Below are positions 37,766 through 48,835 of a stretch of 64,000 nucleotides of DNA, piece after piece; the first letter of the stretch is position 1; every line of letters starts with the position of its first letter. The notes beneath the pieces are model-generated. The model was not told the origin of the DNA. It did not search any database and was given only the letters and a program-made list of their open reading frames with translations. Made by a program: the position numbers and the translations under genes. The DNA comes from Ischnura elegans. Its lineage: Eukaryota > Arthropoda > Insecta > Odonata > Coenagrionidae. The DNA is taken from NCBI RefSeq assembly GCF_921293095.1, contig NC_060257.1, positions 89,455,449 to 89,519,448 on the forward strand, read 5' to 3'.

Positions 37766-37939
37766 CAGTGAAACCTCGATTTTTCATTCCCCCATTATAC
37801 ATTTTCCCTGATTTTGCACAGTTTTTATCAGGTCCCAAACAATACCGCCTTTAAACAACGACACTCTATTTTACAATATCCTCAATTTTGCACTTTTTGT
37901 ACGTGGTCCATTCAAAAGTGTAAAATAAAGGTTTCACTA
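37766..37939. mobile_element. TA-flanked MITE, 174 bp
   Basis: CAGTGAAACCTCGATTTTTC on the left faces GGTTTCACTA on the right. TA flanks both sides (37764-37765, 37940-37941). Style of the mariner/pogo superfamily. The end sequence is close to that of 56652-59161. Confidence 0.8.
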
Positions 37940-38059
37940 TAAACGAAAAATAAATAGAACTTGGTGATAGAAACCCTGATATGGTACTATAATTTGATAT
38001 TATTGTAATAAAGACAAATACAAATAGTATTTACTTCAGTCTTGGCATTGCAACACAAC

Positions 38060-38415
38060 CAGTGGGGCCAACTCCATGGGGCCTGAGGGGGCCGGAGTCC
38101 CTCAAAGATTTGTTAGGGGGGGGGCGGAGCCCCCTCAATAATTCAAGAAAATAATTAAGTTATATTATGCTTTGTGAAATCACAAAAATATATTGGTAAT
38201 TTTTATTGCCCATGTTTGACGATAGTTACCTTTTAAAATAAATTCAACAATGTGTGTTGAAACAAACAATTGTAAGGTTAAGCAGGTTAACTGAATCAAG
38301 TGGTGTGAATCATGGTAGTGTTTCGGTGCAGCGACACCCTTTGAATTTTACCTCTTCCCGGGGCAAGGCCTCCGATATGGGCCTCCCCTATATTTTTTAT
38401 AAGTCGGCGCCCCTG
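38060..38415. mobile_element. hAT-type MITE with exact 8-bp target duplication
   Basis: The 356-bp unit is flanked by AACACAAC on both sides (38052-38059 and 38416-38423). Ends CAGTGGGGCC and, inward from the right, CAGGGGCGCC are inverted. G/C homopolymer blocks sit near both ends. Non-coding. Confidence 0.88.
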
Positions 38416-39202
38416 AACACAACCCATGAAAATGGTAATTTTTTAACATCTGAAAGACGACTTTGAATCCAGATTACCTACATGTTAAAAAATATTTGAC
38501 TGAAATTAAATAATTAGTAAATAATCTAAATATAGCATAGAAGACAATCATGATGTATCGAGTTAAATAAAAAAAAAATATTTTTTTTTCCAAAAGTTAC
38601 CTATTTTAATGGTCAATGGCCCTTTTTGTTTTTGTCGACAGTACATATGTTACTATCAGAGAAATATTTGTAATGCATAAAATATTTTTTTATAAACAAA
38701 ATTATTAAGCAAAAAGAGCATAAGAGATAAAGCATTCACTCAGAGCATGCCAGCACTTCTTCATGCATGCATTGTTCAAGTTGATGCATTGGTGCTCATC
38801 ACAAAGCAACTCGTAATTATTAATCCTTATCCTCATTAAGGAGTCTTCAGAGAACTTCTACAGTTAAATCAAGGTGAGTTTACCAGCCACATTTCACAAA
38901 GCCATACTTTGCTTCATTTCTTTAATCGCACCACCGAGACTAGTGCAACCCCAGGTTAGGTTAGTGGTGCGGAAAGTGTCTGGGAAGAATTATCGTTGCA
39001 ACAGCGTACCTTTGATGATTTTCCAGACACGATTTTCAAAATAGTCTGCATGATGCATACGAACAACATTAGAGTGACATACTTTAATATGAAGGGTAGA
39101 GGATTGGAAGGAGCTTACCACACAAGCTTTCTTTTGATTACTCTCACGGGCATTACCCTAGTGAGCTGATATCCTTCTGACGAAAATATGGACTCTTAAA
39201 TG

Positions 39203-39882
39203 AATAGGGTAGTTTCTTTCATCAAAGAAAACGAAGTGCATTGATTACTATTCCTTACCCACCATTAGTGTATTCATAATATACAAATTATTTGGTTTTA
39301 GAAATCCCAGTTTAGGCGAACGACAATGGTCAATTTTAACCGTATTTAAAAAAGGCCAGATAGGCGCCCATGCGATGCCACTCCACGTGACGTCACAGGG
39401 ACCTAGTTTCTATACGAGAAGTCAGGAGTTTTACATCGTCTGTGATTACCAATGCATGCATGAGGCACAGAGCTCGGGGAAATATGTCTTAATAATCACC
39501 TATTAAAACTGCCTATGGTCGGAAAATTTCCTTCATTTGACAAGGTATTAATAACCCTTATTTAAGCCAAGCGCTATCTGCTACCAGGGTACTCTGCTGC
39601 CTGCTAGCAACCTGCATCAGCCGCCTGCGCCTAGCGGCACACATATCCTTGCCCCAAAGTCATCTCACTTTGCAGCAGCGGGAACCAGAATGACGTCACA
39701 CAGGCTTTTCCCAGCATTCATACTTAGCCGTCGCGTTTTCGCGCGCTTGAAAATTTTCACTTTTCATTTAATCGAGAAAAATAGATATCATCATTTAAAA
39801 ATCTAAAAGTGTGAAATGCATACTCCAGGAGTAATAATCTTTCGATTAAGGCAATACAAAAATAAAAGGAAACCACCCTATT
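39203..39882. mobile_element. MITE with AATAGGGTRGTTTC ends
   Basis: The left end AATAGGGTAGTTTCTTTCAT is answered by the inverse of AATAGGGTGGTTTCCTTTTA at the right. The 680-bp interior has two TGACGTCAC palindromes (about 39388 and 39692) and no open frame of note. The first seven bases equal those of the P-like unit at 30842, so it may belong to the same superfamily. Confidence 0.7.
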
Positions 39883-40019
39883 GTATGGATGCCAAACAAT
39901 AGGAAGTTTTTTGAGGCTGCTAGCCTACTGCTTGGGCCCTGCTAATCTGTAGATGGTGTTGACTCCTTCAACTACCACAATGAGACTGGGGAAATAGGGT
40001 CATTTTACAGCTGCAAAAG

Positions 40020-40255
40020 CCTACCTTTCAAGGTAAAGAGAAAACTGCACTCTAAATTAAATACGTCACAGGGACCGTGGCTTATCTTCCCAATTGACCA
40101 ATTGAATGCATCTCTGTATCTGAAGTGCCCCCCACAATGGACTCAAGCTGGAATCGGGCAAACTATGATAAGTCTCCGCCATTCCAAGGATTTGAACCTG
40201 GACCCACTGTGTGGAAAGCCAACACCCTCATCACCACACCACCCTGACCCCCCTG
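40020..40255 (-). repeat. tRNA-derived SINE, copy 1
   Basis: Reading the minus strand from 40255, GTGGTGTGGTGATGAGGGTG (A-box region) is followed by GTCCAGGTTCAAATCC (B box), then 'ggaatggcggagacttatca'. The same B box and 'gYRgaaacttatca' tail occur at 58225-58510. The body end is not sharp. Confidence 0.7.
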
Positions 40256-40263
40256 AATAAAGG

Positions 40264-40629
40264 ATGGGAGGGAAAACGAGAGGATTGGATCGCAAAACGA
40301 CTGTGGGGAGAAAACAGAAGAATTTTGCACAAGGAACTTTTAAATTAAAGCAAACACATCAAAATGGGAGGAGTTACATGTGGGAGAGTCCAGCAGCTAT
40401 TGGGAGATACCGGATAAATTACATAGAGGTAAGGCAGGGAATAAGGAGAAGCGTGACAAGCTCATGCTGCTTCCCAGTGGCAAGTGCGAATTTCGACCAC
40501 AACAGATTGCTCATGAAATGCAATGCAAAATTCACAAGACTAAGGAAAATTAAAATTTTGAGAAAATGTAATGTGGAAGCCCAGATGGGGACTACCAGAA
40601 GGGAACAAGAGGATAGAAGTATTCAGTAA
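40264..40629 (+). pseudogene. RTE-type LINE fragment (endonuclease C-terminal part)
   Basis: The frame contains YMWESPAAIGRYRINYIEVR and FDHNRLLMKCNAKFTRLRKI. It aligns through its whole length with the endonuclease of the LINE at 52.2-55.6 kb (TWKSPGDIGRYQIDYIMVRQ, SDHNLVLMKCNVRFKRLMK). The SDH catalytic motif reads FDH here. It is an isolated, opposite-strand piece in CCDC25 intron 3. Confidence 0.88.
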
Positions 40630-41059
40630 ATGGTTGGCAAGTAGACTGTAGGGAAAGGTGGGACACGATAAAAACAGGAACAGTCAATTTTCAGGAGATA
40701 ATTCAGTGTCACCACTACTTTCGATACATTTTATCTCCTCCATATACCATCAACTCCTTGGCCTTTTGCAAGGTTCATCTAGTCTTTCTTTATCGTGGAA
40801 TTGGAATTATGAAAAAAGTCATTAGAGCACTGATTTATCCATAAGTAATCTCTAAACATATTTTAAAAGTGACCAGAACTTCAGATTTTGCACAAACAAT
40901 TCAGTAAGACCTGTTCACCTAGGTACCAGTCGCATTAATTGGCCAAATATACATAAAACTACACAAGTTTTGCCAATAAATAATACACTGAATGCCCACA
41001 TGGCAAAAACCATACCTATTCAAAACTAGTGATAGAGAATATATTCCCTTCATAATTAC

Positions 41060-41151
41060 CTTATTTAATCTCAAATACACATGGGCAGAAGAAACTTTGT
41101 CTACATGGAACCAAACATCCTCCGGCCAACCCCACTTGATAAGGCCTTCAT
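41060..41151 (-). CDS. CCDC25: CCDC25 coding exon 3 (core of NFACT-R_1 domain)
   Basis: This is a 92-nt exon between acceptor ACTTTTCAG and donor GTAATT. It encodes (N)[14 protein letters not shown] followed by [16 protein letters not shown]. This is the most conserved segment of the NFACT-R_1/DUF814 family, in which the WPED and HVDK...SSAHVYLRL motifs are near-invariant. It ends in phase 0. The intron that follows is 14 kb and holds most of the transposon load of the gene. Confidence 0.96.
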
Positions 41152-41672
41152 CTGAAAAGTATTGCCACATTATCAAACAACTAACAATCAATGTCTACCA
41201 GCAAAACCCATTCACCAACATAACAATTTAAAAAATGATCGATGTGACCAATTACTCTCATAAAAATCACATAAAGATGGCAAAATATATTCTTTTACAA
41301 GGAAATTTCATAACTCAATGGATTTAGAGTAAAATAATGATAAAATAATTGAGAGATACCTTTTGAAAAGATACCTTTAATTTGCAAATGTCAATTGCTG
41401 ATCTGAGAAACGAATTTAAACAGGCTTGAGGATGATACTTCTAAATAGTAAAAGGTATCTCATATTCACTACACACAAAGGTACATCTTATTATGTAGAC
41501 AGAGCTTGAAGAAATTATACACGAAGCAGAGGACTTAATGATGAGGAATGACAGACAGGGTTATACAGAAATAATAAGTTAGGTTTACTCCGTTATAGAC
41601 ATCAAAAACACTGTTTTATTGAGGGAGGATTAACGCCAAAGAAAAGAACCATTGGATCTCTTGACCACTTAC

Positions 41673-41708
41673 TTTCATACTTGTCGACCCCCATAAACAA
41701 AACCACAG
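41673..41708 (-). CDS. CCDC25: CCDC25 coding exon 2 (36-nt micro-exon)
   Basis: The exon runs between acceptor TTTCCCCAG and donor GTAAGT. It encodes (A)VVLFMGVDKYE plus one base, and aligns with the TIYMGKDKYEN stretch of the vertebrate protein. Both boundaries fall inside codons and are completed by exons 1 and 3. Its length and phase are forced by the neighbours, so the model is tight. Confidence 0.93.
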
Positions 41709-41915
41709 CTGGGGAAACAACTAGAAGGAAATCATAGAGAAATTATTAGTTAAAATAAAACAACATATGGTGTTATGCCGCTGAAGCTCCAAACCAACAC
41801 TCAGTACACTCGGTATGAAGGCCATGTAACGTTAAACACCACGACTTACATTTCAAAAATAAGAGGAATACTAGCTATAAAAAGCTTGAGAAGTGATAGC
41901 ATGAGATTTACTAAC

Positions 41916-41940
41916 CATTGCTTGTGAAGTAGAACACCAT
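41916..41940 (-). CDS. CCDC25: CCDC25 coding exon 1 (start codon)
   Basis: The exon reads MVFYFTSN plus one base of the next codon, then donor GTTAGT. This matches the invariant N-terminus of the family (human begins MVFYFTSS). The start context has A at -3 and G at +4. The split codon (G + CT = Ala) joins exon 2 in frame. The exon is only 25 nt, so automated gene finders can miss it and start the gene too late. Any further 5' untranslated exon is not resolved. Confidence 0.93.
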
Positions 41941-42400
41941 TATCACTGCCTCACCCACAGTTCAAAATATAAAACACATATCACAACCAATACTTATTAT
42001 GAATTTAAAGTTTCCTTGGCCCACGTCGCACGTGTTTCATGCAACTGAATCGGTAGAAATCAGTAGCGAAAAGCAGGGTGAAGGCCAAAATGTAAAGATA
42101 ATGTTTGAATATGTAACTCGATGGTTTTACCAGCAGAACGTAATTTATTAATTAAACTTAAAAAGGAAAACAGTAACGTGCCGAAGATGCCGGAGACATT
42201 CGAGACAATTTTCAAATGACAACCATAATGCGCCGAGTTCGACGGTGATGAATTCAGACGATTGGCTGATACTTAGGCGCCAATGTGATGAAGACTTAAA
42301 AGGGGATAAGAATAGACTTGAGGAAAAGTTGCCAGAGAATTTCGATTTAGAAAGGATTTCCGAAAAAAATATTTGATTGAAACTTTGATAAAGTGATTTA
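41941..42400 (-). promoter_or_regulatory. Presumed CCDC25 5' UTR/promoter region
   Basis: This is the sequence directly upstream of the CCDC25 start. It has more CpG than its surroundings (e.g. 42170-42300) and a CCAAT box in minus orientation (AGCCAAT, 42267-42261). The transcription start cannot be fixed from sequence. Confidence 0.3.
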
Positions 42401-42801
42401 TATTTTTATATAGTTTTTTTGCTGATAATTTAAATTGGTGTTCAATGATTTCGTAACTATGAGGAATTTATTTTTCCAATGCGCGATGGATTATAATGGG
42501 ATGTCTTTCCCATTTTCATGGAACACATGACCAAATATTTATTGACATTATTTCTAGAAGCAACTAAAAGGACCTTTATATTAATGATCATATTATAGCA
42601 ATTTAACCATGGGTAAATTCAGGATATTCTGGAGGTGGGATATGTCTTTTGGTATCTGCCAATATGTGTGAATTCAAGGCAAATGACTTCACTACAGAGA
42701 TTCAACGACAAATTTCGAAGATTTCTCGAAATGAGTATCGCAAACTCTACTTGGTTGAGTGCTTAGTTACTTAAACCCTCAATGCCTTCATGCGTACCCA
42801 C

Positions 42802-43268
42802 CCAGTGAGAAATGGGTGTGGTGGAATCCACGTTGAGTGGTGGATATTTGGTGGTGGTGGATATTGAGTGGTTGGACCCACGTGGAATCCACGTTGATTT
42901 CAAGTGGATTTGTGGTGATTAGCATTAAATGTTAAACAGAATTTCTAATTTGTGGAACTTAACTCTCTGGTGACATTGTGTCATTTATCATCCTGAAACC
43001 ACTCTAGTTATGTGAAAATGTATCGCACATTCTATTTTTATATAATTCGTGGAAAGGCAGCCATGAGAGCACATGAAAAATCGTAGACACATATATAGAA
43101 GGTTTAGATGTAGAGTGGTTGAGGTTTTAATGGTTTTAGGACAGCACCTACTGCTGTTTTAATTTTTCCACCAAATTTCCACGTGGATTCCACGACCAAA
43201 AACATGTGGTATCCACGTTACATCTCCACGTGGGTCCCACGTGGATTCCACCACCCATTTCTCACTGG
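42802..43268. mobile_element. MITE with CCAGTGAGAAATGGGTG ends
   Basis: CCAGTGAGAAATGGGTG at the left faces its inverse at 43252-43268. Further inverted 'gtggaatccacgt' boxes recur in both ends. The flanks join to match the dispersed repeat at 9165-9310, which locates the insertion. At most 2-3 bp are duplicated (around 'ca'). Confidence 0.85.
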
Positions 43269-43765
43269 CAGTATGCTTCCTGCACTTTAGTATCTTATAT
43301 TTTTTTCCCTGTAAGATATTGTATTTTAAATAAAAACTATAATTACCAAGACTCACAGAAATACATTTCCTAAGGAGAATTTCTGCAGCTGGGAAGAAAT
43401 CAAAGCCCCAAAGGAGGTGTGCAGTTGGTGTCAAGTATGGGAAATGAAAAGACAGCGTGCACTGATGTCAAAAATGTTCAGTGGGATTATGCTTGCTGCA
43501 CAAAGCAGAATTACTAAGGTAAAGTCATTAAAATATTCAAAAATTGACGCTTGAAACAATAGCTAGTGAGTATAACCTATATGAAATGAGTCGGTAGTAA
43601 TAGAACAAAGTCAGAGAAATGGAAGAAGTGATGAATTTTCAAGTAGGCTAAACAGGTACATAATAGTAATGAAAATGTCCAATTGGTTATGAAAACAACC
43701 CCAAATCACTAAAATATATCATGCCGCTATATAAATAAATGCATAAAATGTAAGAGAAATCGCAT

Positions 43766-45317
43766 CCCAGTCAACACAACAATGATGGCCACAATGTGGC
43801 CACACTATGGCCATACTGTGGCAAGGCATTATGGCCATAGTGGGTTGCCATTATGGCGCCATAATGGTTTTGACCCCCGGCCACACTGTGGCCACAGTGT
43901 GGCTAGCCATAATGTGGCTTTAGTGTGGATAGCCACACTATGGCCACATTTTGGCTAGCCACAATGCTCCACCACTAATATATTAATATTTACACATATA
44001 ATAATTCCTTTTTAATAGTATTATTATGCCTCCTTCAATCCTTGCTATGCCCATCAATGTAAAAATAATGATTTTTTGGAAAATTAGATGCGAACCAAAA
44101 ATTTTAATTTGCCATCAATTTAAATAATAAATACGATAAAATGCCCTCTGGTTGGCACCCCATACCCCAAGTAGCACTTTGCGATATAGTCGAGTATCAG
44201 AAAGGTAAATGCAAATAAAAGTTCCTACTCAGTAAATGATGTTTGTAAGTACTTTATTATTGCAGTAAATTAACCATGAATAACATAATATAACCATTAA
44301 TGATCGCCTAGGTTAGCCACTAAAAAAACATAACAACATTGCAGATAGAATAGAATAGATATTTATTATGCTCTGGGAAAAAACCCTTGGAGCAAAAAAC
44401 ACAATTTACAAAAAATGGCTCATCAAAGCAAAAGTTCATGAAAAATGTCAAGTAAAGTTGTTTGATACGCATCTATAAAAAAAAGAAATAACACGTAACA
44501 AGGATTGAAATTTGACATCATAGGCAGACGGAATATTGGGCAATAGTACATAATAATGGTACATAATAGGCTGTATTTTCGTGGGAGTTTATTTAAGCTC
44601 TCCACTGAGTAAATCCATGTACAATTTAATTTTAAAAGCATGGATGGAGCCCCTCTGTCTAAGATCCTCAGGGAGAGAATTCCAGAATTTTGATCCCGTT
44701 ATCAGAAATGATTTCTGGTAGATATTAGTACGTGGAGTAGGATAACATAAATAGTATTACAATAGAACAGATAAGCTAGTATTACAATATTGCCTTGGAT
44801 TTGAGACAATAACATGTTACACATCCACCTCAAGTTATTTTAGCTAGGCTTGTGGACCAATCTGTAACAGGTAAAATCACATATTTAGTCATTACAACAT
44901 TTACGGTAGTCTATCTAATCCTCTCCACATTTCAACATCACAGTACTCACGGAAAGACGCTGAAATAGATTAAATCAATAAATAATGTGGAAGCCTTTTC
45001 TCTTGAAATAAATACATATTATTCTTTCTTTAACACACTTTCTTTATATCAATGAAATCAGCCAACTCTCATTTTGATAACTCATCAACAAGTCTGCATC
45101 TATAGCAACCGTAAACAAACTTTATCATCTGTGGCAGTTGTGGCTTTCCAAAGTGTGGCCATAGTTGCATATGTGTATGGCAAGCCACACTATGGCTTGC
45201 CGCATGACAACCACAGTCTGGCCATAGTATGGCAAGCTGTGGCTAGCCATAGCCATAGTTGCCACAGGTAAACCACAGTTCGGCCATACTGTGGCCATAA
45301 TTGTTGTGTTGACTGGG
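43766..45317. mobile_element. Element with CCCAGTCAACACAACAAT ends and TGTGGCC repeats
   Basis: CCCAGTCAACACAACAAT at 43766 and its inverse at 45300-45317 bound a 1552-bp unit. Flanks ATCGCAT and ATCTGCAT suggest a 7-8-bp duplication with one indel. Both subterminal regions (43786-43970 and 45130-45300) are packed with TGTGGCC / TATGGCC / ATGGCCAT boxes in alternating orientation. No transposase is seen. A LINE 3' end (44341-44725) is inside. Confidence 0.82.
44341..44725 (-). pseudogene. 5'-truncated LINE: reverse-transcriptase ORF end and 3' UTR
   Basis: Minus strand reads FLITGSKFWNSLPEDLRQRG then SIHAFKIKLYMDLLSGELK and a stop at about 44594. The WNSLP-x2-LR-x4-S-x3-FK pattern is the C-terminal end of Jockey/CR1/L2-type reverse transcriptases. 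About 250 nt of 3' UTR follows, ending in AATAAATATC and a short TATTC-type microsatellite, a typical LINE tail. It is a dead-on-arrival insertion. Confidence 0.85.
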
Positions 45318-46244
45318 ATCTGCATCGAAACAAAATTAAATTTTTGAAAACTGAAAATTTATTCATTAAGTAGTTTAGAGAATGAGATACATAAAATAAT
45401 AAATATTAATTCAAATTGCTAGAAAAATTATCATATAGTAGCAAATTATATTATGTTTTTTTTCAACGATACTGATCATATGTTATGAAAGTTATGAATT
45501 ATTGAATGATAGCATGCCAAAAAGGCGAAGTCATTTACATCTCATCCGGCCGTTGGGATGGGATTCAATTAAATGCCCGCTGCGCTTGAGGGGTTTACAA
45601 AGTGCACCAGACGAACTAGGTCTCCCACCCTGAGAATGAGATATAATAACATACCAGTGGCTTTTTTTTGGTTGAGCTCTTCGCTCAGCTATCAATACCA
45701 ATCCTTTGGGTTGAAAACTGAGAGACGTTCCATTATTAGTATGGATTGCCACACTTGAAACTTATACTCTCAAAACTCAAACTTTATGGAGAAAGAGGCA
45801 AATTGATGCTTGGTTGGTTAGAGTGCTTTCTGGTTGGTAGAATTCAATCTGTCTAATAAGGAAGTTCTCAGTCTGGTGCATCATCTGATCCAAGTGGCAT
45901 TATTCATGCACAATCAGATATAATTCAATTCATATACATACATCCTTATATATACCTACTATACAGCATCCTTGAGCCACTCCAATAGGCCCTTATATTG
46001 GGCAGCATTTCAATACTAGTGATAACAGCAGTATCCTGACTTCATTATTGGGGTGTGCTATTTCCGTCAACTATGCCATTCGATTTTAATTCATTGAGAT
46101 GCTTATACAGAAATGCTCATTGAAAGTGGCAAATCCCTCGCTAGAGTAATGAACAACGATGAACCATGGGTGGTGATACCCATAAGGGCCAGAAGCACCA
46201 GTAGCTCATAAATACCATTGAAGTTACATAAATTACCACTGTTT

Positions 46245-46340
46245 TTGGAGGCAGCCATTTAGCCAAGGGGCTGAGAGGGAAAGGACTTTTAAGCTGAAAG
46301 TTCTTGGTTCAATTCCAGCTTTAAGTTGCCATCATTCCAT
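46245..46340 (+). repeat. tRNA-like SINE head
   Basis: TTAGCCAAGGGGCTGAGAGG (A-box region) and TTGGTTCAATTCCAGC (B box) are spaced about 50 nt apart on the plus strand. The cloverleaf is incomplete, so I call it SINE-derived, not a tRNA gene. Confidence 0.55.
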
Positions 46341-46401
46341 CTCCGTGCCACCTCTATGTCGTTGTCATGTGCTTGTGTTCCTATCTGTGTTTTATATTAT
46401 A

Positions 46402-46486
46402 TTCATTCACATATATCTTTCAATAGGCAACAATTTATATGAAAATCCATTGTAATATCATTCCTTTCCATTGCATGAGAATGGAT
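46402..46486 (+). repeat. Direct repeat pair, copy 1
   Basis: 'ttcattcacatatatcttt', 'taggcaacaatt' and 'atcattcctttccattgca' recur in order at 47241-47324 with about 85% identity. No gene content. Confidence 0.75.
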
Positions 46487-47240
46487 GTTGATTTTCCTCT
46501 GTGAATGGCTTGAGAAGTTGGTGACGGAACAAAACACAGATAAATACAGGTCCATCAATCAAAACCTACCATAATCAGCAAAGAGTAAGTGATTCAAAAA
46601 GGGGGAAAACTTTTATTGAAGAAACGGTGGAGTCAGCGCTTTTGGAAGAAGCTCTCTTTATTTTCCAGTTACAAAAATCATTGTGGAAGTGTCACAATTG
46701 CTGGCAATGTTATTTACAGTTTAGCGGACAGTGTCCATTGCAGTTGTAAACATTGAAAAATAGGCATCTGGCAATGGAGTGAGAAAAGAGCAAGGGGAAT
46801 TGTATCGGAAGGGAGAAGGGGGGAGCGAGATGGGATTATGGGTAGGGTGGAGACCCAATTAACAGTTGGGGGGAAAGGGGAGAAAAGTGTTTGCAGAAAT
46901 AACAGTACTTTGTTTTTTTTTAGCTGTACAATGTTCATTTAAGGCAATGATAGATATGTTAATATTTGGGCATCTTCAGCCTTAATCCCAATCTATTTAG
47001 ACACATGAGGCAATTTTTCATTTTTTTCATTGGCATAAAAGGAACATGGATGATCACAGCTTGACCAAATTATTCCAACCCATCTTATAATAGTCCACAC
47101 GACGAATATGTTCAAAACCCCGCTCTTTCCCTGCCCACCGTGACCCCGGGTAAGTATCAACAAAACAGAACAATGCAAAACATGATCACAAAAGTAACAT
47201 GCGACATAAATATGTCAATTTGTATATATATATATTTTTA

Positions 47241-47324
47241 TTCATTCATATATATCTTTGAGTAGGCAACAATTATAAGAAAATCTACTGTAACATCATT
47301 CCTTTCCATTGCACAAGAATGGAT
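47241..47324 (+). repeat. Direct repeat pair, copy 2
   Basis: Second copy of the 46402-46486 unit, 755 bp downstream in the same orientation and preceded by a short (TA)n run. Confidence 0.75.
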
Positions 47325-48707
47325 AAGGGTGGCTAAATATTTGCATTGCAATATTGGCGCTCTTACCTAATTTTCTGTGCTTATGTTATTTTTCACCTCG
47401 GCGAAGTTAACTCACCGTTTGCAGGAGCTCCGGCCTCTAGTCAAAGCTATTCAACAGAAAAGAGCTGTATTGGAAAACTAGGTGGCTACTAAACACAAAA
47501 TAATGGGGCTCATCATTTACAGACATTTTTCTTCACTAATCTATCTGCATAGGAGTTCAATTTTTTTCTATCAATAGCAATCTAGCCGAGGGACCGTAGA
47601 GAAGTGTGTACCTACCAGTCCGATAACTGGGGGTGCTTGCATTGGAGGCTTGATGAATATGAGGAAGTGGGAAGCATTCAAGTATTACGTGAGCACAGTT
47701 TTAGCCATTTTCCCCGTTCGTAAGCAAAAATATGCATTTGTCAAACCCCTACCATCTCCCCACTTGCTTTAGAAAGAGAATTTGATTTTACAATATTTAC
47801 TTGATACAAAGAACAGCAAATATTTTATGCTCTCATTAAAGTGTTTCTTCAGCAATATCACATGATTACCATAAAAAGGGTTCTTTTAAATATTTTATCA
47901 GCATTTATTAGTACATACACTTAATCTATAATTTATATGCTATAAAATTATAAGTGGTACATAGACATAATAGTATACACTACCCAGGCAGTCTGTGTAG
48001 TATAGAAAAAAATTAACTTGAGCGTCAATCCAACCAAATACTTGGCTCGACCACCACTCCTTTCTTCGCAAACAAAGAAAAAGACCTCTTGTGTGTCTAA
48101 TGTAAGCAATACACCCTCCCCTAAGACACCATCCAAGACACCCTCCCCCCCACTTATCAGCAGAATTATGCAATCCTGTTATCCCATGGAGTGCTTACGT
48201 AATGCTTGAACCTCCCGCTTACGTGAGTGGATCACCTTTCACTAATACGAATCACTAGCAACATCTCCTTGGAGAAGTATTTCTGCATTAAACAAGCATC
48301 AGAAATGAATTACTGATGTTTTAACATTGGTAGAAAACAGCATCCTCAACTCTTTTTTTCGCTTCCCGTCTATCAACAAAATATGAGAGACATATTACAG
48401 TGGCCATAGGTTAAGCAGTTTGTAGCACTATTAAAAGCGCACACTGTTTATCATACATTCATACAAGCCACAATAGGCTATTTTGGCACATTGTATATAA
48501 CAAGACAATATTTTTTCTTAGTTTTCTCTCTTTAAATATTATTCAGTCTACAATAACATTGCAGAGAGGTTAGCAATGAGGACTCAGTGTATGCAACTGA
48601 GAATAGAACACGGGAGGCTTCAAAAGGCCACACTTTGTCTAGGCTTCCACTTTTTGGGTTCCTTGAGGAGATCAAAGGGCATCAGATGGGATGAAAGAGA
48701 AGTAGAT

Positions 48708-48756
48708 AGAGAGAGAGAGAACGTTAGAGAGAGATAGAGAGAGAGAGAGAGAGAGG
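48708..48756. repeat. GA microsatellite
   Basis: 'gagagagaga', 'gagatagaga' and 'gagagagaga' runs with few interruptions, about 80 nt past the whirlin stop. Confidence 0.9.
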
Positions 48757-48835
48757 GGTTGGGGGTGATGAGGAACGTGGAGAAGGCAAGTTCAGTTTTT
48801 CACATCGTCCATTCTTCCATTGAGGCAGACAACTT

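Larger units (their letters stand above)
7330..41940 (-). other. CCDC25: Gene span: CCDC25 orthologue, six coding exons, complete CDS
   Basis: Joining 41940-41916, 41708-41673, 41151-41060, 27007-26828, 16990-16788 and 7411-7330 on the minus strand gives one open frame of 618 nt (205 aa plus stop). Human CCDC25 is about 208 aa. Intron lengths are 207, 521, 14052, 9837 and 9376 bp, all GT-AG. The N-terminal two thirds is the NFACT-R_1 (DUF814) fold. Its hallmarks are [36 protein letters not shown] and VVYTMWSNLKKT. An Arg/Glu-rich charged coiled coil and a short acidic YDSDDFM tail follow, as in vertebrate and fly orthologues. The family is conserved to yeast (Jlp2). Human CCDC25 has been reported as a surface sensor of neutrophil extracellular trap DNA; the arthropod role is unknown to me. 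No lesion is visible, so the gene looks functional despite the transposons in its introns. Confidence 0.96.
45320..48700. other. Intergenic region / presumed whirlin 3' UTR side
   Basis: Apart from the SINE head and the direct repeat pair I see no gene. Whirlin's polyadenylation site must lie here. AATAAA on the minus strand occurs at 47909-47904, but nothing singles it out. Confidence 0.4.
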
